A DNA stretch of 64,000 nucleotides from Micromonospora musae (GTDB lineage: Bacteria > Actinomycetota > Actinomycetes > Mycobacteriales > Micromonosporaceae), in assembly GCF_003626635.1 (NCBI RefSeq), contig NZ_RAZT01000004.1, positions 372,001 through 436,000 on the forward strand, in the 5' to 3' direction. The stretch's first letter is position 1, and every line of letters starts with the position of its first letter. The translations under genes and the position numbers were made by a program. Below are positions 7,723-16,847 of the stretch, in pieces. The notes under the pieces were generated by a model, which was given only the letters and a program-made list of their open reading frames with translations, was not told where the DNA came from and searched no databases.

Positions 7723-9612
7723 ATGACGAGAGGCGCCGGCCGACCACGATGGTCCGGTCAGACCACGTGGGTCGGCCGGTTCGACGCCTCGCTCCGCTCC
7801 TTCCTGCGTACCGAGACCGGCAGCGCCCGCCTGGTCGTGCTCGCCACGGTGGCCGCTCTCGTCTGGGCGAACGTCGGCCTGTCGTCGTACGAGTCGTTCT
7901 GGCACACGCCGCTCTCCCTGCGACTCGGCGACTGGGAACTCGCCCGCGACCTGCGCGGCTGGGTCAACAGCGGACTCATGACGATCTTCTTCCTGGTCGC
8001 CGGGTTGGAGCTGCGTCGCGACTTCGACATCGGGGAGCTGCGGGAACGGCGGCGGCTCACGTTGCCGCTGCTGGCCGGGCTCGGCGGCATGCTCGTGCCG
8101 ATCCTGATCTATCTCGCGATCAACGCCGGGAACACCACCGCGGCCGGTTGGGGCGTGGTGATGGCGACCGACACCGCGCTCGCGCTCGCCACGCTCGCCA
8201 TCCTCGGACCACGCTTCTCGGATCGGCTGCGCGGCTTCCTGCTGACGGTCTCCGTCGTCGACGACGTGGTCGCCATCGTCGTGCTGGCCGTCGCCTACCC
8301 GGAGCACCCGTCGCCGCCCGCGCTGCTCACCGCGGGCGGGATCTTCGCCGTCGTCCTGCTGGCGCGGGCGACCGGGTTTCGGTACGGGCCGATCTACCTG
8401 CTGCTCGGCGTGGCGGCCTGGGTGGCGGTCTCGGTCTCCGGTGTCGACCCGGTCGTGGTGGGCCTCCTGATGGGTCTGCTCACCTACGCCTACGCCCCGA
8501 GCCGGGTCGACCTGGAGCGCACGAGCGACCTGTTCCGCCTCTTCCGGGAACAGCCCACCCCGCAGTTCGCCCACTCGGTGCGCGCCGGTCTGGTGGCCGC
8601 GCTCTCCCCGAACGACCGCCTGCAGCACCTCTACCACCCGTGGGCGAGCTACGTGATCGTGCCGCTCTTCGCCCTGGCCAACGTCGGCCTCGTCATCGAC
8701 GGTGAGCTGCTGGCCCGGGCCGTCACCTCTCCGGTCACGCTCGGTGTGGTCGTGGCGTACGTGATCGGCAAGCCGGTGGGGATCATCCTCACCTCGCGCC
8801 TGGTGACCGTACTCACCCACAACCGGCTCCGGCCCCCCGTGGGCTGGGGCGCGGTGACCGGCGTCGGCACGGTCTCCGGCATCGGATTCACCGTCGCCCT
8901 CCTGGTCGCCTCCCACGCGCTGAGCGGTCCGGCGCTGGACGAGGCGAAGCTCGGCATCCTCGCCGCGACGGTGGTGTCGGCCGTCGTCACCTGGTCGGTC
9001 TTCCGGCTCGCCGCCCGGCTGCCGGCCGAGCGGCGCGCCCGCGCGTTGCTCGGTACCGCGGAGGAGATCGTCGATCTGCTGGTGCCCGTCGACATGGACC
9101 GGGACCACATCCGAGGGCCGGCGGACGCGCCCGTGACGGTCGTCGAGTACGGCGACTTCGAATGCCCCTACTGCGGGCAGGCCGAGCCGGTGGTCCGGGA
9201 GCTGCTGGCCGAGTTCACCAAGATCCGGTACGTGTGGCGGCACCTGCCGCTCACCGAGGTCCATCCGCACGCCGAACTCGCCGCCGAGGCCGCCGAGGCG
9301 GCCGGGGACCAGGGCGCGTTCTGGGAGATGCACGACCTGCTCTTCGAGCACCAGGACGCGCTGGGCACCGTCGACATGCTCCACTACGCGGAGCAGCTCG
9401 GCCTGGATCTGGACCGGTTCCGGGACTACCTCGCCGAGCGCCGGAGCGTCGACCGGATCGGTGAGGACGTCGACTCGGCCGACCTCAGCGGGGTCTCCGG
9501 AACACCCACCTTCTTCATCAACGGCCGCCGCCACCACGGTGCGTACGACATCACCGCGCTCTCCGCCGCGGTGAAGGGGGCGTTCGCCCAGGCGAAGCTG
9601 CGTCCCGAGTAG
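7723..9612 (+). CDS. nhaA: Na+/H+ antiporter NhaA fused to a DsbA-like thioredoxin domain
   Basis: At 629 aa it is far longer than single-domain NhaA (about 390 aa). Residues 25-435 are the antiporter, with WVNSGLMTIFFLVAGLELRR, the ATDTALALA segment and the SVVDDVVAIVVLA motif carrying the two aspartates used for ion exchange. Residues about 460-625 are a thioredoxin-fold domain of the DsbA/DSBA-like type with active site CPYC (Cys481-Cys484) and the cis-Pro region SGVSGTPTFFING. This architecture is known from other actinobacteria; what the redox domain does for the antiporter is not established. A GAGGAG ribosome site precedes ATG 7723. It appears to be a single-gene unit. Confidence 0.93.
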   Translation: MTRGAGRPRWSGQTTWVGRFDASLRSFLRTETGSARLVVLATVAALVWANVGLSSYESFWHTPLSLRLGDWELARDLRGWVNSGLMTIFFLVAGLELRRDFDIGELRERRRLTLPLLAGLGGMLVPILIYLAINAGNTTAAGWGVVMATDTALALATLAILGPRFSDRLRGFLLTVSVVDDVVAIVVLAVAYPEHPSPPALLTAGGIFAVVLLARATGFRYGPIYLLLGVAAWVAVSVSGVDPVVVGLLMGLLTYAYAPSRVDLERTSDLFRLFREQPTPQFAHSVRAGLVAALSPNDRLQHLYHPWASYVIVPLFALANVGLVIDGELLARAVTSPVTLGVVVAYVIGKPVGIILTSRLVTVLTHNRLRPPVGWGAVTGVGTVSGIGFTVALLVASHALSGPALDEAKLGILAATVVSAVVTWSVFRLAARLPAERRARALLGTAEEIVDLLVPVDMDRDHIRGPADAPVTVVEYGDFECPYCGQAEPVVRELLAEFTKIRYVWRHLPLTEVHPHAELAAEAAEAAGDQGAFWEMHDLLFEHQDALGTVDMLHYAEQLGLDLDRFRDYLAERRSVDRIGEDVDSADLSGVSGTPTFFINGRRHHGAYDITALSAAVKGAFAQAKLRPE

Positions 9613-9942
9613 CCGACCGGCGGCTTCCCCGATTCTTCGAAATTCATCGATCGACCGTGAACCGGTCCCACCCGCTCCGCGTGCCTACCAGTGGGGCCCG
9701 GTCTCGGCGCGGCCGCGCGACGAACGTTGTCGGTGGGTTCGCCGGCCTCGGCCCCGGGCGGGGTGCCCGACGGCGACGAGGCCCGGCGGTCGTCGTCCGG
9801 GACCGGCCGTAACGCCCCTGGCTTGTGCCCGCGTTGAACAGGGAGGAGGCCACCACCACCGAACCACGCGAGGCGCCGGGTCACGCCCGGCGACACCGTC
9901 CACGGAATTCGCGTCATCAGTCGGGAAGAAGGGAAACCTGGC
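9613..9942. other. Intergenic region, no gene recognised
   Basis: The 330 bp between nhaA and the sugar dehydrogenase contain no supported gene. A less GC-rich stretch at about 9638-9662 packs the palindromes TTCGAA, ATCGAT and CGATCG, and a small CGACGA/TCGTCG hairpin lies near 9773-9795. The promoter for the downstream gene should be here, but no clear -35/-10 pair was found. A GAAGGGA ribosome site lies just before 9943. Confidence 0.35.
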
Positions 9943-11496
9943 ATGCCCGTACGACATGTCCGTGCCGTCGACCCAAGCCGCAAGCCCCCGGAACCACCGA
10001 TCGGATCCCCCGACGATCGTGTGCCGCCACCCCGACGCCGTCGTACCCGAAGGACCGTCGCGTTGCTCGCCCTGGCCGCGACCGGCCTCTCCGTGACCGT
10101 GACCGGCGGGCCGGCCAACGCCGAACCGGGCGGTCCCACGATGCTCGACCCGAAACTGGCGGTGCGCACGGCCGTCACCGGGCTGGTCAGCCCCACCGGC
10201 ATGGCCTTCCTCGGCGACGACGACATGTTCGTGATCGAGAAGACGACCGGACGGGTCCAGCGGGTGGTCGACGGAGTCGTCGCCGGCACGCCCCTCGACC
10301 TCGCCGTCAACTCCGCCTCCGAGCGAGGACTGCTCGGCATCGCCCTGCACCCGCGCTTCCCGGCGAACCCCGGGGTCTATCTGTACTGGACGGAGAGCAC
10401 GACCGGCGCGGACAGCAACGTCGTCACCGAGACCGCGCAGCTCGGCAACCGGGTGGACCGCTTCGTCTGGAACGGGAGCACGCTCACCTTCGACCGGAAC
10501 CTGATTCGCATCCGCGCGGTGCAGGAGGACGCCGGTCAGCCGGCCCGCGGCAACCACAACGGCGGGGTGCTCAGCTTCGGCCGGGACCGGAAGCTCTACG
10601 TCTTCACGGGCGACCTCGGCCGGCGCGGCCGACTGCAGAACCTCACCTGCGGGCCGACCGCCACCTGCCCGGGGCCGACCGTCGCGGACGACCAGTTCGG
10701 CGGCCCGGCGCCGGACCGGGCCCACCTCAGCGGCGTGGTCCTGCGCCTCAACGACGACGGCAGCACGCCGATCAGCAACCCGTTCTTCCGGGCCGGCGCG
10801 AAGATGGGCGGCGAGGTCGGCGCCACCGTCCAGAAGATCTTCTCCTACGGCCACCGCAACGGCTTCGGCATGGCCGTCGATCCCGACACCGGGAACGTGT
10901 GGATGCAGGAGAACGGCGATGACAGCTTCAGCGAGCTGAACCGGCTGGAGCCGGGGATGAACGGCGGCTGGATCCAGATCGCCGGGCCGGTGGGGCGGGT
11001 CGACCAGTTCAAGGAGATCGAGACGACGTTCGGTGGGCAGAACCTCCAGCAGCTGCGCTGGCCGCCGACGAACATCGCGGACAGCCCGTGGACGGCGCTC
11101 CGCCGGCTCTTCATGCTCCCCGGAGCGCACTACAGCGATCCGGAGTTCAGCTGGAAGTGGGAGGTCGCGCCCGGCGGGCTGGGCTTCCTCGACAGCCGCC
11201 GGCTCGGCCCGCAGTACGAGGGTGACCTCTTCATGGGGGCCGCGACCGGGGCCCTCGACGGGGGATACCTGTTCCGCTTCAACCTGACCGGCAACGGCCG
11301 GCAGGTCGCCGTCTCCGATCCCCGGCTGAAGGACCGGGTGGCGGACAACCTCGCCAAGCACGAGATCACGGAGAGTGAGAGTCTGCTGGTCGGCCGCGAC
11401 TTCGGCGCCGTCACCGACATCGAGACCGACCCGGACGGCAACCTCGCGGTGCTGTCGCTCTCCAACGGAGCGGTCTACACGATCCATCGGCGCTGA
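9943..11496 (+). CDS. Secreted PQQ-dependent sugar dehydrogenase (glucose/sorbosone dehydrogenase family)
   Basis: This 517-aa protein has a long basic N-region (PPPRRRRTRRT) and a hydrophobic stretch ALLALAATGLSVTVTG ending at ANAEPGG, a signal peptide of about 65 residues. The N-region has no clean twin-arginine motif. The mature part is a soluble-glucose-dehydrogenase type six-bladed propeller: RGLLGIALHPRFPANPGVYL, GNHNGGVLSFGRDRKLYVFT, SYGHRNGFGMAVDP and QENGDDSFSELNRL are the family's blade motifs. Members oxidise aldoses or hydroxy compounds outside the membrane using PQQ. No pqq biosynthesis genes are seen here. A strong hairpin follows the stop. The neighbours downstream also suggest sugar-acid metabolism. 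Confidence 0.88.
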   Translation: MPVRHVRAVDPSRKPPEPPIGSPDDRVPPPRRRRTRRTVALLALAATGLSVTVTGGPANAEPGGPTMLDPKLAVRTAVTGLVSPTGMAFLGDDDMFVIEKTTGRVQRVVDGVVAGTPLDLAVNSASERGLLGIALHPRFPANPGVYLYWTESTTGADSNVVTETAQLGNRVDRFVWNGSTLTFDRNLIRIRAVQEDAGQPARGNHNGGVLSFGRDRKLYVFTGDLGRRGRLQNLTCGPTATCPGPTVADDQFGGPAPDRAHLSGVVLRLNDDGSTPISNPFFRAGAKMGGEVGATVQKIFSYGHRNGFGMAVDPDTGNVWMQENGDDSFSELNRLEPGMNGGWIQIAGPVGRVDQFKEIETTFGGQNLQQLRWPPTNIADSPWTALRRLFMLPGAHYSDPEFSWKWEVAPGGLGFLDSRRLGPQYEGDLFMGAATGALDGGYLFRFNLTGNGRQVAVSDPRLKDRVADNLAKHEITESESLLVGRDFGAVTDIETDPDGNLAVLSLSNGAVYTIHRR

Positions 11497-11516
11497 CGGG
11501 GCCCGTCACCCGCGGT

Positions 11517-11555
11517 GGGACCCGCCCGTTCGCCCTGCCGGGCGGGCGGGTTCCC
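11517..11555 (+). terminator. Terminator behind the sugar dehydrogenase
   Basis: GGGACCCGCCCG (11517-11528) pairs with CGGGCGGGTTCCC (11543-11555), with one bulge and a 14-nt loop, 20 nt after the stop codon. Confidence 0.6.
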
Positions 11556-11616
11556 CGTTTCGGGCTGATCGGCACGGGTACTGGCGTGCCGGCAACTCGC
11601 GGAGGGCGGTGGCGCC

Positions 11617-11790
11617 GTGCACCTCGGTCGGCTCGGTGACCTGCTGGTGGGTACGGTCGGCGACGCGGCGGCGAGCGTCGCCGACGCTCGCCGGGGACTC
11701 CGGCGCCGCCCGCTCCCCGCCGGCGGGCTCGTTCTCGCCGCCGGCCTGCTCGCCGGGTACCTGATCGCCCGCGCCCGGCGAGCCACCTGA
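11617..11790 (+). CDS. Possible small single-span membrane protein (57 aa)
   Basis: GTG 11617 follows a GGAGG at 11601 with somewhat long spacing and opens a 57-codon frame ending TGA 11790. The N-terminal half is charged (VHLGRLGDLLVGTVGDAAAS and then Arg-rich). Residues 35-50 (PAGGLVLAAGLLAGYLI) form one plausible transmembrane helix, followed by ARARRAT, a positive-inside end. No family is recognised. It lies between a terminator and the ThDP gene and may have its own promoter. Third-position GC is high, as in real genes, but the shortness leaves doubt. Confidence 0.42.
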   Translation: MHLGRLGDLLVGTVGDAAASVADARRGLRRRPLPAGGLVLAAGLLAGYLIARARRAT

Positions 11791-11997
11791 TCACGCCGCC
11801 TCCGCCGCACGTCGGCGGCCGGGCCGGCCGAATCCACCGGTGGTGGTGACATCTCGTACCCGTCTGGCGTTTACCGCCCCGGACGACGGGTAGCCGCCGC
11901 CAAGTTCGCTCTGCCGGATGCTGTCCGGTTCCGCGCTCGCGCAGCTGTGGCCCCGACACCGGTCGGGGGCGGGCGAACCCGGAGCGAGGAGGGCGAC

Positions 11998-13764
11998 GTG
12001 CAGGAGATCGTTGGCGAGTGCCTGGCCCGGCGACTGGTGGACTGGGGGGTCGACACCATCTTCGGCCTGCCGGGCGACGGCATCAACGGCCTCATGGAGG
12101 GCTTCCGCCGGCACCGCGACAAGATCCGGTTCATCCTGGTGCACCACGAGGAGGCCGCCGCCTTCATGGCCACGGGGTACGCGAAGGCCACCGGCCGGCT
12201 CGGCGTCTGCGCCGCCACCTCCGGGCCGGGCGCCATCCACCTGCTCAACGGCCTCTACGACGCCAAACTCGACCACGTGCCGGTGCTGGCGATCACCGGC
12301 ATGCAGGAGACGTCGGTGCTCGGGTCCAACTACCAGCAGGAGGTGCACACCACGCAGCTCTTCCAGGACGTGGCCGCGTACAACCTGATGATCACCAACC
12401 CGCAGCAGGTGCCGGGGGTGGTCGACCTGGCGATCCGTAACGCGCTCGGCAAGCGGACGGTGGCCCACCTCTCCTTCCCCAACGACCTCCAGGTGGCTCC
12501 GATCACCGGCGACCCCTACCGGCACGTCAGCCCGGGCAAACCCCCGAAGAGCAGCACGGTGCTGTCGCAGCCGCCGGTGCCGGCCGCGCAGACCGACCTG
12601 GATCGCGCCGCCGAGGTGCTCAACGCCGGCCGGAAGGTGGCGATGCTGGTCGGCGTCGGCGCCCGCGGCGCGCGCGACGAGGTGCTTGCCGTGGCCGAGG
12701 CGCTGGCCAGCCCCATCGTGAAGACCCTGCCCGGAAAGATGGTGGTGCCCGACGACCATCCGCTCACCACCGGCGGTCTCGGCCTGCTCGGCACCCGACC
12801 GAGCGAGGAGCTGATGGAGGAGTGCGACACCCTGCTGATGGTGGGCACCTCCTACCCGTACGGGAAGTACCTGCCCGAGCCGGGTCAGGCGCGGGTCGTG
12901 CAGATCGACGTGGACCCGAGCCTGATCGGGTTGCGGCTGCCCGTCGAAGCCGCCATCACCGCCGACGCGCGGCTCGCGCTGGGGCAACTGCTACCGATGC
13001 TGCAGGCGCGTACCGAGCGGTCGTTCCTCGGCAAGTACCAGAAGTCACGCGACGCCTGGCTCTCCGACATGGTGTCGCTGCGCGACCCGGACCGCAATCC
13101 GATCGCGCCGCAGTACCTGATGGGCTGCGTCGACGAGGCCGCGACCAACGACGCGATCCTGACCTGCGACTCCGGCACGGTCGCCACCTGGTCGGCCCGG
13201 CACTGGACGATCCGCGGCGAGCGGGAGTACTACCTCTCCGGCAACCTGGCCAGCATGGCGCCGGGCCTGCCGTACGCGATCGCCATGCAGCACGCCCATC
13301 CGGGACGCCAGGTCATCGCCTTCGTCGGTGACGGTGGCTTCGCCATGCTGATGGCCGAGTTCCTCACCGCGGTACGGCACGACCTGCCGGTCAAGGTGAT
13401 CGTCAACAACAACAACTCGTACGGCCAGATCCTCTGGGAGCAGATCATCCTCGGCTACCCCGAGTACGCCGTGCGGCATCGGCAGCCGGAGGCCGACTTC
13501 GCCGCCTGGGCGCGCGCCTGCGGCGCGTTCGGCGTCAAGGTGGCCGACCCCGCGGCGTTGCCCGGCGCGATCCGGGAGGCCCTCGCGCACCCCGGTCCCG
13601 CGGTCGTCGACTGCGACGTCAACCCGAACGAGCCACCGATGCCCGGCAAGATCCGCTACGAGCAGGCGAAGTACTTCACCGAGTCGTTCCTGCGCGGCCA
13701 GCCACACAAGATCGCCACGCTCGCCAGTGTCGCCCGCGACAAGTTCAACGAGTTCCGGTCATGA
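11998..13764 (+). CDS. Thiamine-diphosphate-dependent enzyme, pyruvate oxidase/acetolactate synthase-like
   Basis: The 588-aa protein has the three ThDP-enzyme domains. The N-terminal Pyr domain carries the catalytic Glu in HHEEAAAFMATGYAKATG. The central domain runs from about residue 190 to 330. The C-terminal PP domain has the cofactor motif GDGGFAMLMAEFLTA with the downstream NNNNSYGQI. It is closest in feel to the Bacillus YdaP/PoxB-type pyruvate oxidases, whose exact substrates are often unknown. I chose GTG 11998 because GAGGAGG sits just upstream; a GTG at 11947 is also in frame. It is the first gene of a three-gene coupled operon, ending ATGA with the next. Confidence 0.85.
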   Translation: MQEIVGECLARRLVDWGVDTIFGLPGDGINGLMEGFRRHRDKIRFILVHHEEAAAFMATGYAKATGRLGVCAATSGPGAIHLLNGLYDAKLDHVPVLAITGMQETSVLGSNYQQEVHTTQLFQDVAAYNLMITNPQQVPGVVDLAIRNALGKRTVAHLSFPNDLQVAPITGDPYRHVSPGKPPKSSTVLSQPPVPAAQTDLDRAAEVLNAGRKVAMLVGVGARGARDEVLAVAEALASPIVKTLPGKMVVPDDHPLTTGGLGLLGTRPSEELMEECDTLLMVGTSYPYGKYLPEPGQARVVQIDVDPSLIGLRLPVEAAITADARLALGQLLPMLQARTERSFLGKYQKSRDAWLSDMVSLRDPDRNPIAPQYLMGCVDEAATNDAILTCDSGTVATWSARHWTIRGEREYYLSGNLASMAPGLPYAIAMQHAHPGRQVIAFVGDGGFAMLMAEFLTAVRHDLPVKVIVNNNNSYGQILWEQIILGYPEYAVRHRQPEADFAAWARACGAFGVKVADPAALPGAIREALAHPGPAVVDCDVNPNEPPMPGKIRYEQAKYFTESFLRGQPHKIATLASVARDKFNEFRS

Positions 13765-16700
13765 CCGGGATCCTGCTGCCCGCCCCGGTACGCCGGCCGG
13801 CCGAGCCGGCGCAGGACATCGATCTCACCGCGCTCGCGGCCGAACTGCGCGCCGAGGTGGACGGCGAGGTCCGGTTCGACGCCGGCTCGCGGGGCGCCTA
13901 CTCCACCGACGCCTCGAACTACCGGCAGGTGCCGCTCGGCGTCGTCGTACCCCGATCCGTGGAGGCGGCGGTGGCCGCCGTAGCGGTCTGCCGTCGCCAC
14001 CGGGCCCCGCTGCTGTCCCGGGGCGGCGGCACCAGCCTGGCCGGTGAATCCACCAACACCGCCGTCGTGCTCGACTGGTCGAAGTACTGCCACCGGCTGC
14101 TGGAGGTCGACACCGACTCGCGCACCTGCCTGATCGAGCCGGGCATCGTGCTCGACACGCTCAACGAGCAACTCGCCCCGACCGGCCTCCAGTACGGCCC
14201 CAAGCCGGCCACGCATGACCACTGCACCCTCGGCGGCATGCTCGGCAACAACTCCTGCGGCGCCACCGCCCAGCGCACCGGCAAGGTGGTCGACAACATC
14301 GTCGAGCTGGAGGTGCTGCTCTACGACGGAGCCCGGATGTGGGTGGGGGAGACCGACGACGAGCAGTACGCCGAGATCCAACGCCGGGGTGGCCGGCGCG
14401 CGGAGGTCTACCGGCAGCTGCGAGCCCTGCGCGACGAGTACCTGGCCGACATCCGCGCCCGCTACCCGCAGATCCCGCGCCGGGTCTCCGGCTACAACCT
14501 CGACAGCCTCCTGCCCGAGAAGAACTTCCACGTCGGCCAGGCACTGGTCGGTTCCGAGGGCACCCTGGTCACGATCCTGCGCGCCCGGCTGAAGCTGGTC
14601 CCGATCGTCCCGGCCAATTCGCTCGTCTTCCTCAGCTACCCGGACATCGCCGCCGCCGGGGACGACGTGCCGCGCGTCCTGCCCCACGAACCGATCGCCC
14701 TCGAGGGCATCGACGACAAGTTGATCAACTTCGAGCGACGCAAGAAGCTGCACCCCGCGGCGCTGCAGGAGCTGCCCAGCGGCGGCGCCTGGCTGATGGT
14801 CCAGCTCGGCGGCGACACCCCGGAGCAGGCCAAGGCGGCGGCGGACCGGCTGATCGCCGAGGTCCGCCGCGACGGCGGGCCCACCGTGCACGAGTTCGCC
14901 GACCCGGACGCCGAACAGCGGATGTGGGAGGTCCGCGAGTCGGGGCTCGGCGCGACCGCGCACGTGCCGGGCGCGGAGAGCACCTGGCCAGGCTGGGAGG
15001 ACTCCTCCGTCGCACCGGACCGGCTCGGTGACTACCTGCGCGACCTGCTGCGGCTGTACCGCGAGTACGGCCTCGAACAGGCTTCGGTCTACGGCCACTT
15101 CGGGCAGGGCTGCGTGCACAGCCGGATCCCCTTCCGGCTGCGTAGCGCCGAGGGGATCCGGCAGTTCCGCTCCTTCATCGAGCGCGCCGCCGACCTGGTC
15201 GTCTCCTACGGCGGCTCGTTCTCCGGCGAGCACGGCGATGGCCAGGGCCGCGGTGAACTGCTGCCGAAGATGTACGGTGACCGGCTCGTACGCGCGTTCG
15301 GGCAGTTCAAGGCGATCTTCGACCCGGACGACCGGATGAACCCCGGCAAGGTGATGCCGCCGTACCCGATGGACAGCCACCTGCGCCTCGGCGTGGACTA
15401 CAACCACGGCGGCGTGCAGACCGTCTTCGCCTACCCCGACGACGGGGGAAGCTTCGGTGAGGCTGTGCTGCGCTGTGTCGGCGTGGGCAAGTGCCGCCGC
15501 GAACACGGCGGGGTGATGTGCCCCTCCTACATGGTCACCCGGGAGGAGGAGCACTCCACCCGGGGACGGTCCCGGTTGCTGTTCGAGATGCTCGACGGCA
15601 CCGGGCGCGGTGGCGCCGTCGCCGGCGGTTGGCGCTCCACTGCCGTACGGGACGCGCTCGACCTCTGCCTCGCCTGCAAGGGCTGCAAGGCGGACTGCCC
15701 GGTCAACGTGGACATGGCCACCTACAAGGCGGAGTTCCTGTCCCACCACTACGCCGGCCGGATCCGGCCGCGCACGCACTACTCGATGGGCTGGCTGCCG
15801 GTGGTCGCCGTCGCCGCCGGGGTCGCGCCCCGCACCGTCAACGCGCTCGCTCAGGCCCCCGGGCTGACCTGGCTCGCGAAGCTGCTCGGCGGGATCGACC
15901 AGCGGCGGCGCATCCCCAGCTTCGCCCGCACCTCCTTCCAGCACTGGTTCGCCGGGCACCGTCCGCACGGTGACGGATCGCGGGGTGAGGTGCTGCTCTG
16001 GCCCGACACCTTCACCAACCGGTTCCACCCGGGGATCGGGCAGGCGGCGGTCGAGGTGCTGGAGGCCGCCGGTTGGCGGGTGCGGGTACCGGAGGGTCCG
16101 GTCTGCTGCGGACTGACCTGGATTTCCACCGGTCAGCTCGGCACCGCGAAGCGGGTGCTGCGCCGCACCGTGGACGTGCTGCGCCCGTACCTGCGCGCCG
16201 GCACTCCCGTGGTGGGGCTGGAACCGAGCTGTGCCGCGGTCTTCCGCAGCGACGCCCACGAGCTCTTCCCCGCCGACGACGACGTGCGCCGGCTGCGGGA
16301 GCAGACCGTCACCCTCGCGGAGCTGCTGCACGAGCACACCCCGGGCTGGCAGCCGCCGCGGCTTCCGGTGCGCGCGCTGATCCAGACCCACTGCCACCAA
16401 CACGCCGTCCTGGGTACCGCCGCCGATCAGGCCGTGCTCGCCGCCGCCGACGTCCAGGCGGAGTTCCTCGACTCCGGCTGCTGCGGCCTGGCCGGCAACT
16501 TCGGCTTCGAGCAGGGGCACTACGAGGTCTCCGAGGCCTGCGCCGAACGGGTCCTGCTGCCCGCCGTACGGGACGCCGCCGAAACCGACGTGCTGCTGGC
16601 CGACGGGTTCAGCTGCCGTACCCAGGTCGAGCAGAGCGCGTCCGGCGGGCGGGCCGCGATCCACCTGGCCGAACTGCTCCGCGCCGGCCTGCACGGCCCG

Positions 16701-16847
16701 ACCGTGCCCCCCAGGCCGGAGCGGAGCTGGTCGCAGCGTCCCCACCCGCCGTCCCGCCCCGCCCGCCTGGCCGCCCTCGGCCTGACCGGCCTGGCCGCGC
16801 TGGGGCCTGCCGCGCTCGCGGTGCGGGCCGCGCTCCGCCGACGGTGA
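13761..16847 (+). CDS. YdiJ-like FAD- and Fe-S-binding oxidoreductase (2-hydroxyacid dehydrogenase type)
   Basis: At 1028 aa it matches YdiJ-type enzymes. Residues about 45-285 are the PCMH FAD-binding domain (SRGGGTSLAGESTN and GGMLGNNSCGATA). Residues 285-560 are the FAD-oxidase C-terminal domain (HFGQGCVHSRIPF and GEHGDGQGRGELLPKMYG). A ferredoxin-like part follows, with CVGVGKCRREHGGVMCP and CLACKGCKADCP ligand sets. The C-terminal cysteine-rich CCG domain ends in SGCCGLAGNFGFE. E. coli YdiJ has been described as a D-2-hydroxyglutarate dehydrogenase; the substrate here is unknown. The last 30 residues are Ala/Leu-rich and may touch the membrane. It overlaps both neighbours by four bases. 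Confidence 0.88.
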   Translation: MTGILLPAPVRRPAEPAQDIDLTALAAELRAEVDGEVRFDAGSRGAYSTDASNYRQVPLGVVVPRSVEAAVAAVAVCRRHRAPLLSRGGGTSLAGESTNTAVVLDWSKYCHRLLEVDTDSRTCLIEPGIVLDTLNEQLAPTGLQYGPKPATHDHCTLGGMLGNNSCGATAQRTGKVVDNIVELEVLLYDGARMWVGETDDEQYAEIQRRGGRRAEVYRQLRALRDEYLADIRARYPQIPRRVSGYNLDSLLPEKNFHVGQALVGSEGTLVTILRARLKLVPIVPANSLVFLSYPDIAAAGDDVPRVLPHEPIALEGIDDKLINFERRKKLHPAALQELPSGGAWLMVQLGGDTPEQAKAAADRLIAEVRRDGGPTVHEFADPDAEQRMWEVRESGLGATAHVPGAESTWPGWEDSSVAPDRLGDYLRDLLRLYREYGLEQASVYGHFGQGCVHSRIPFRLRSAEGIRQFRSFIERAADLVVSYGGSFSGEHGDGQGRGELLPKMYGDRLVRAFGQFKAIFDPDDRMNPGKVMPPYPMDSHLRLGVDYNHGGVQTVFAYPDDGGSFGEAVLRCVGVGKCRREHGGVMCPSYMVTREEEHSTRGRSRLLFEMLDGTGRGGAVAGGWRSTAVRDALDLCLACKGCKADCPVNVDMATYKAEFLSHHYAGRIRPRTHYSMGWLPVVAVAAGVAPRTVNALAQAPGLTWLAKLLGGIDQRRRIPSFARTSFQHWFAGHRPHGDGSRGEVLLWPDTFTNRFHPGIGQAAVEVLEAAGWRVRVPEGPVCCGLTWISTGQLGTAKRVLRRTVDVLRPYLRAGTPVVGLEPSCAAVFRSDAHELFPADDDVRRLREQTVTLAELLHEHTPGWQPPRLPVRALIQTHCHQHAVLGTAADQAVLAAADVQAEFLDSGCCGLAGNFGFEQGHYEVSEACAERVLLPAVRDAAETDVLLADGFSCRTQVEQSASGGRAAIHLAELLRAGLHGPTVPPRPERSWSQRPHPPSRPARLAALGLTGLAALGPAALAVRAALRRR

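Noticed and set aside
11947..11997. Earlier GTG start for the ThDP enzyme.
   Set aside because: In frame, but the GAGGAGG site is placed for GTG 11998, and family members begin close to the QEIVGECLARRL segment.
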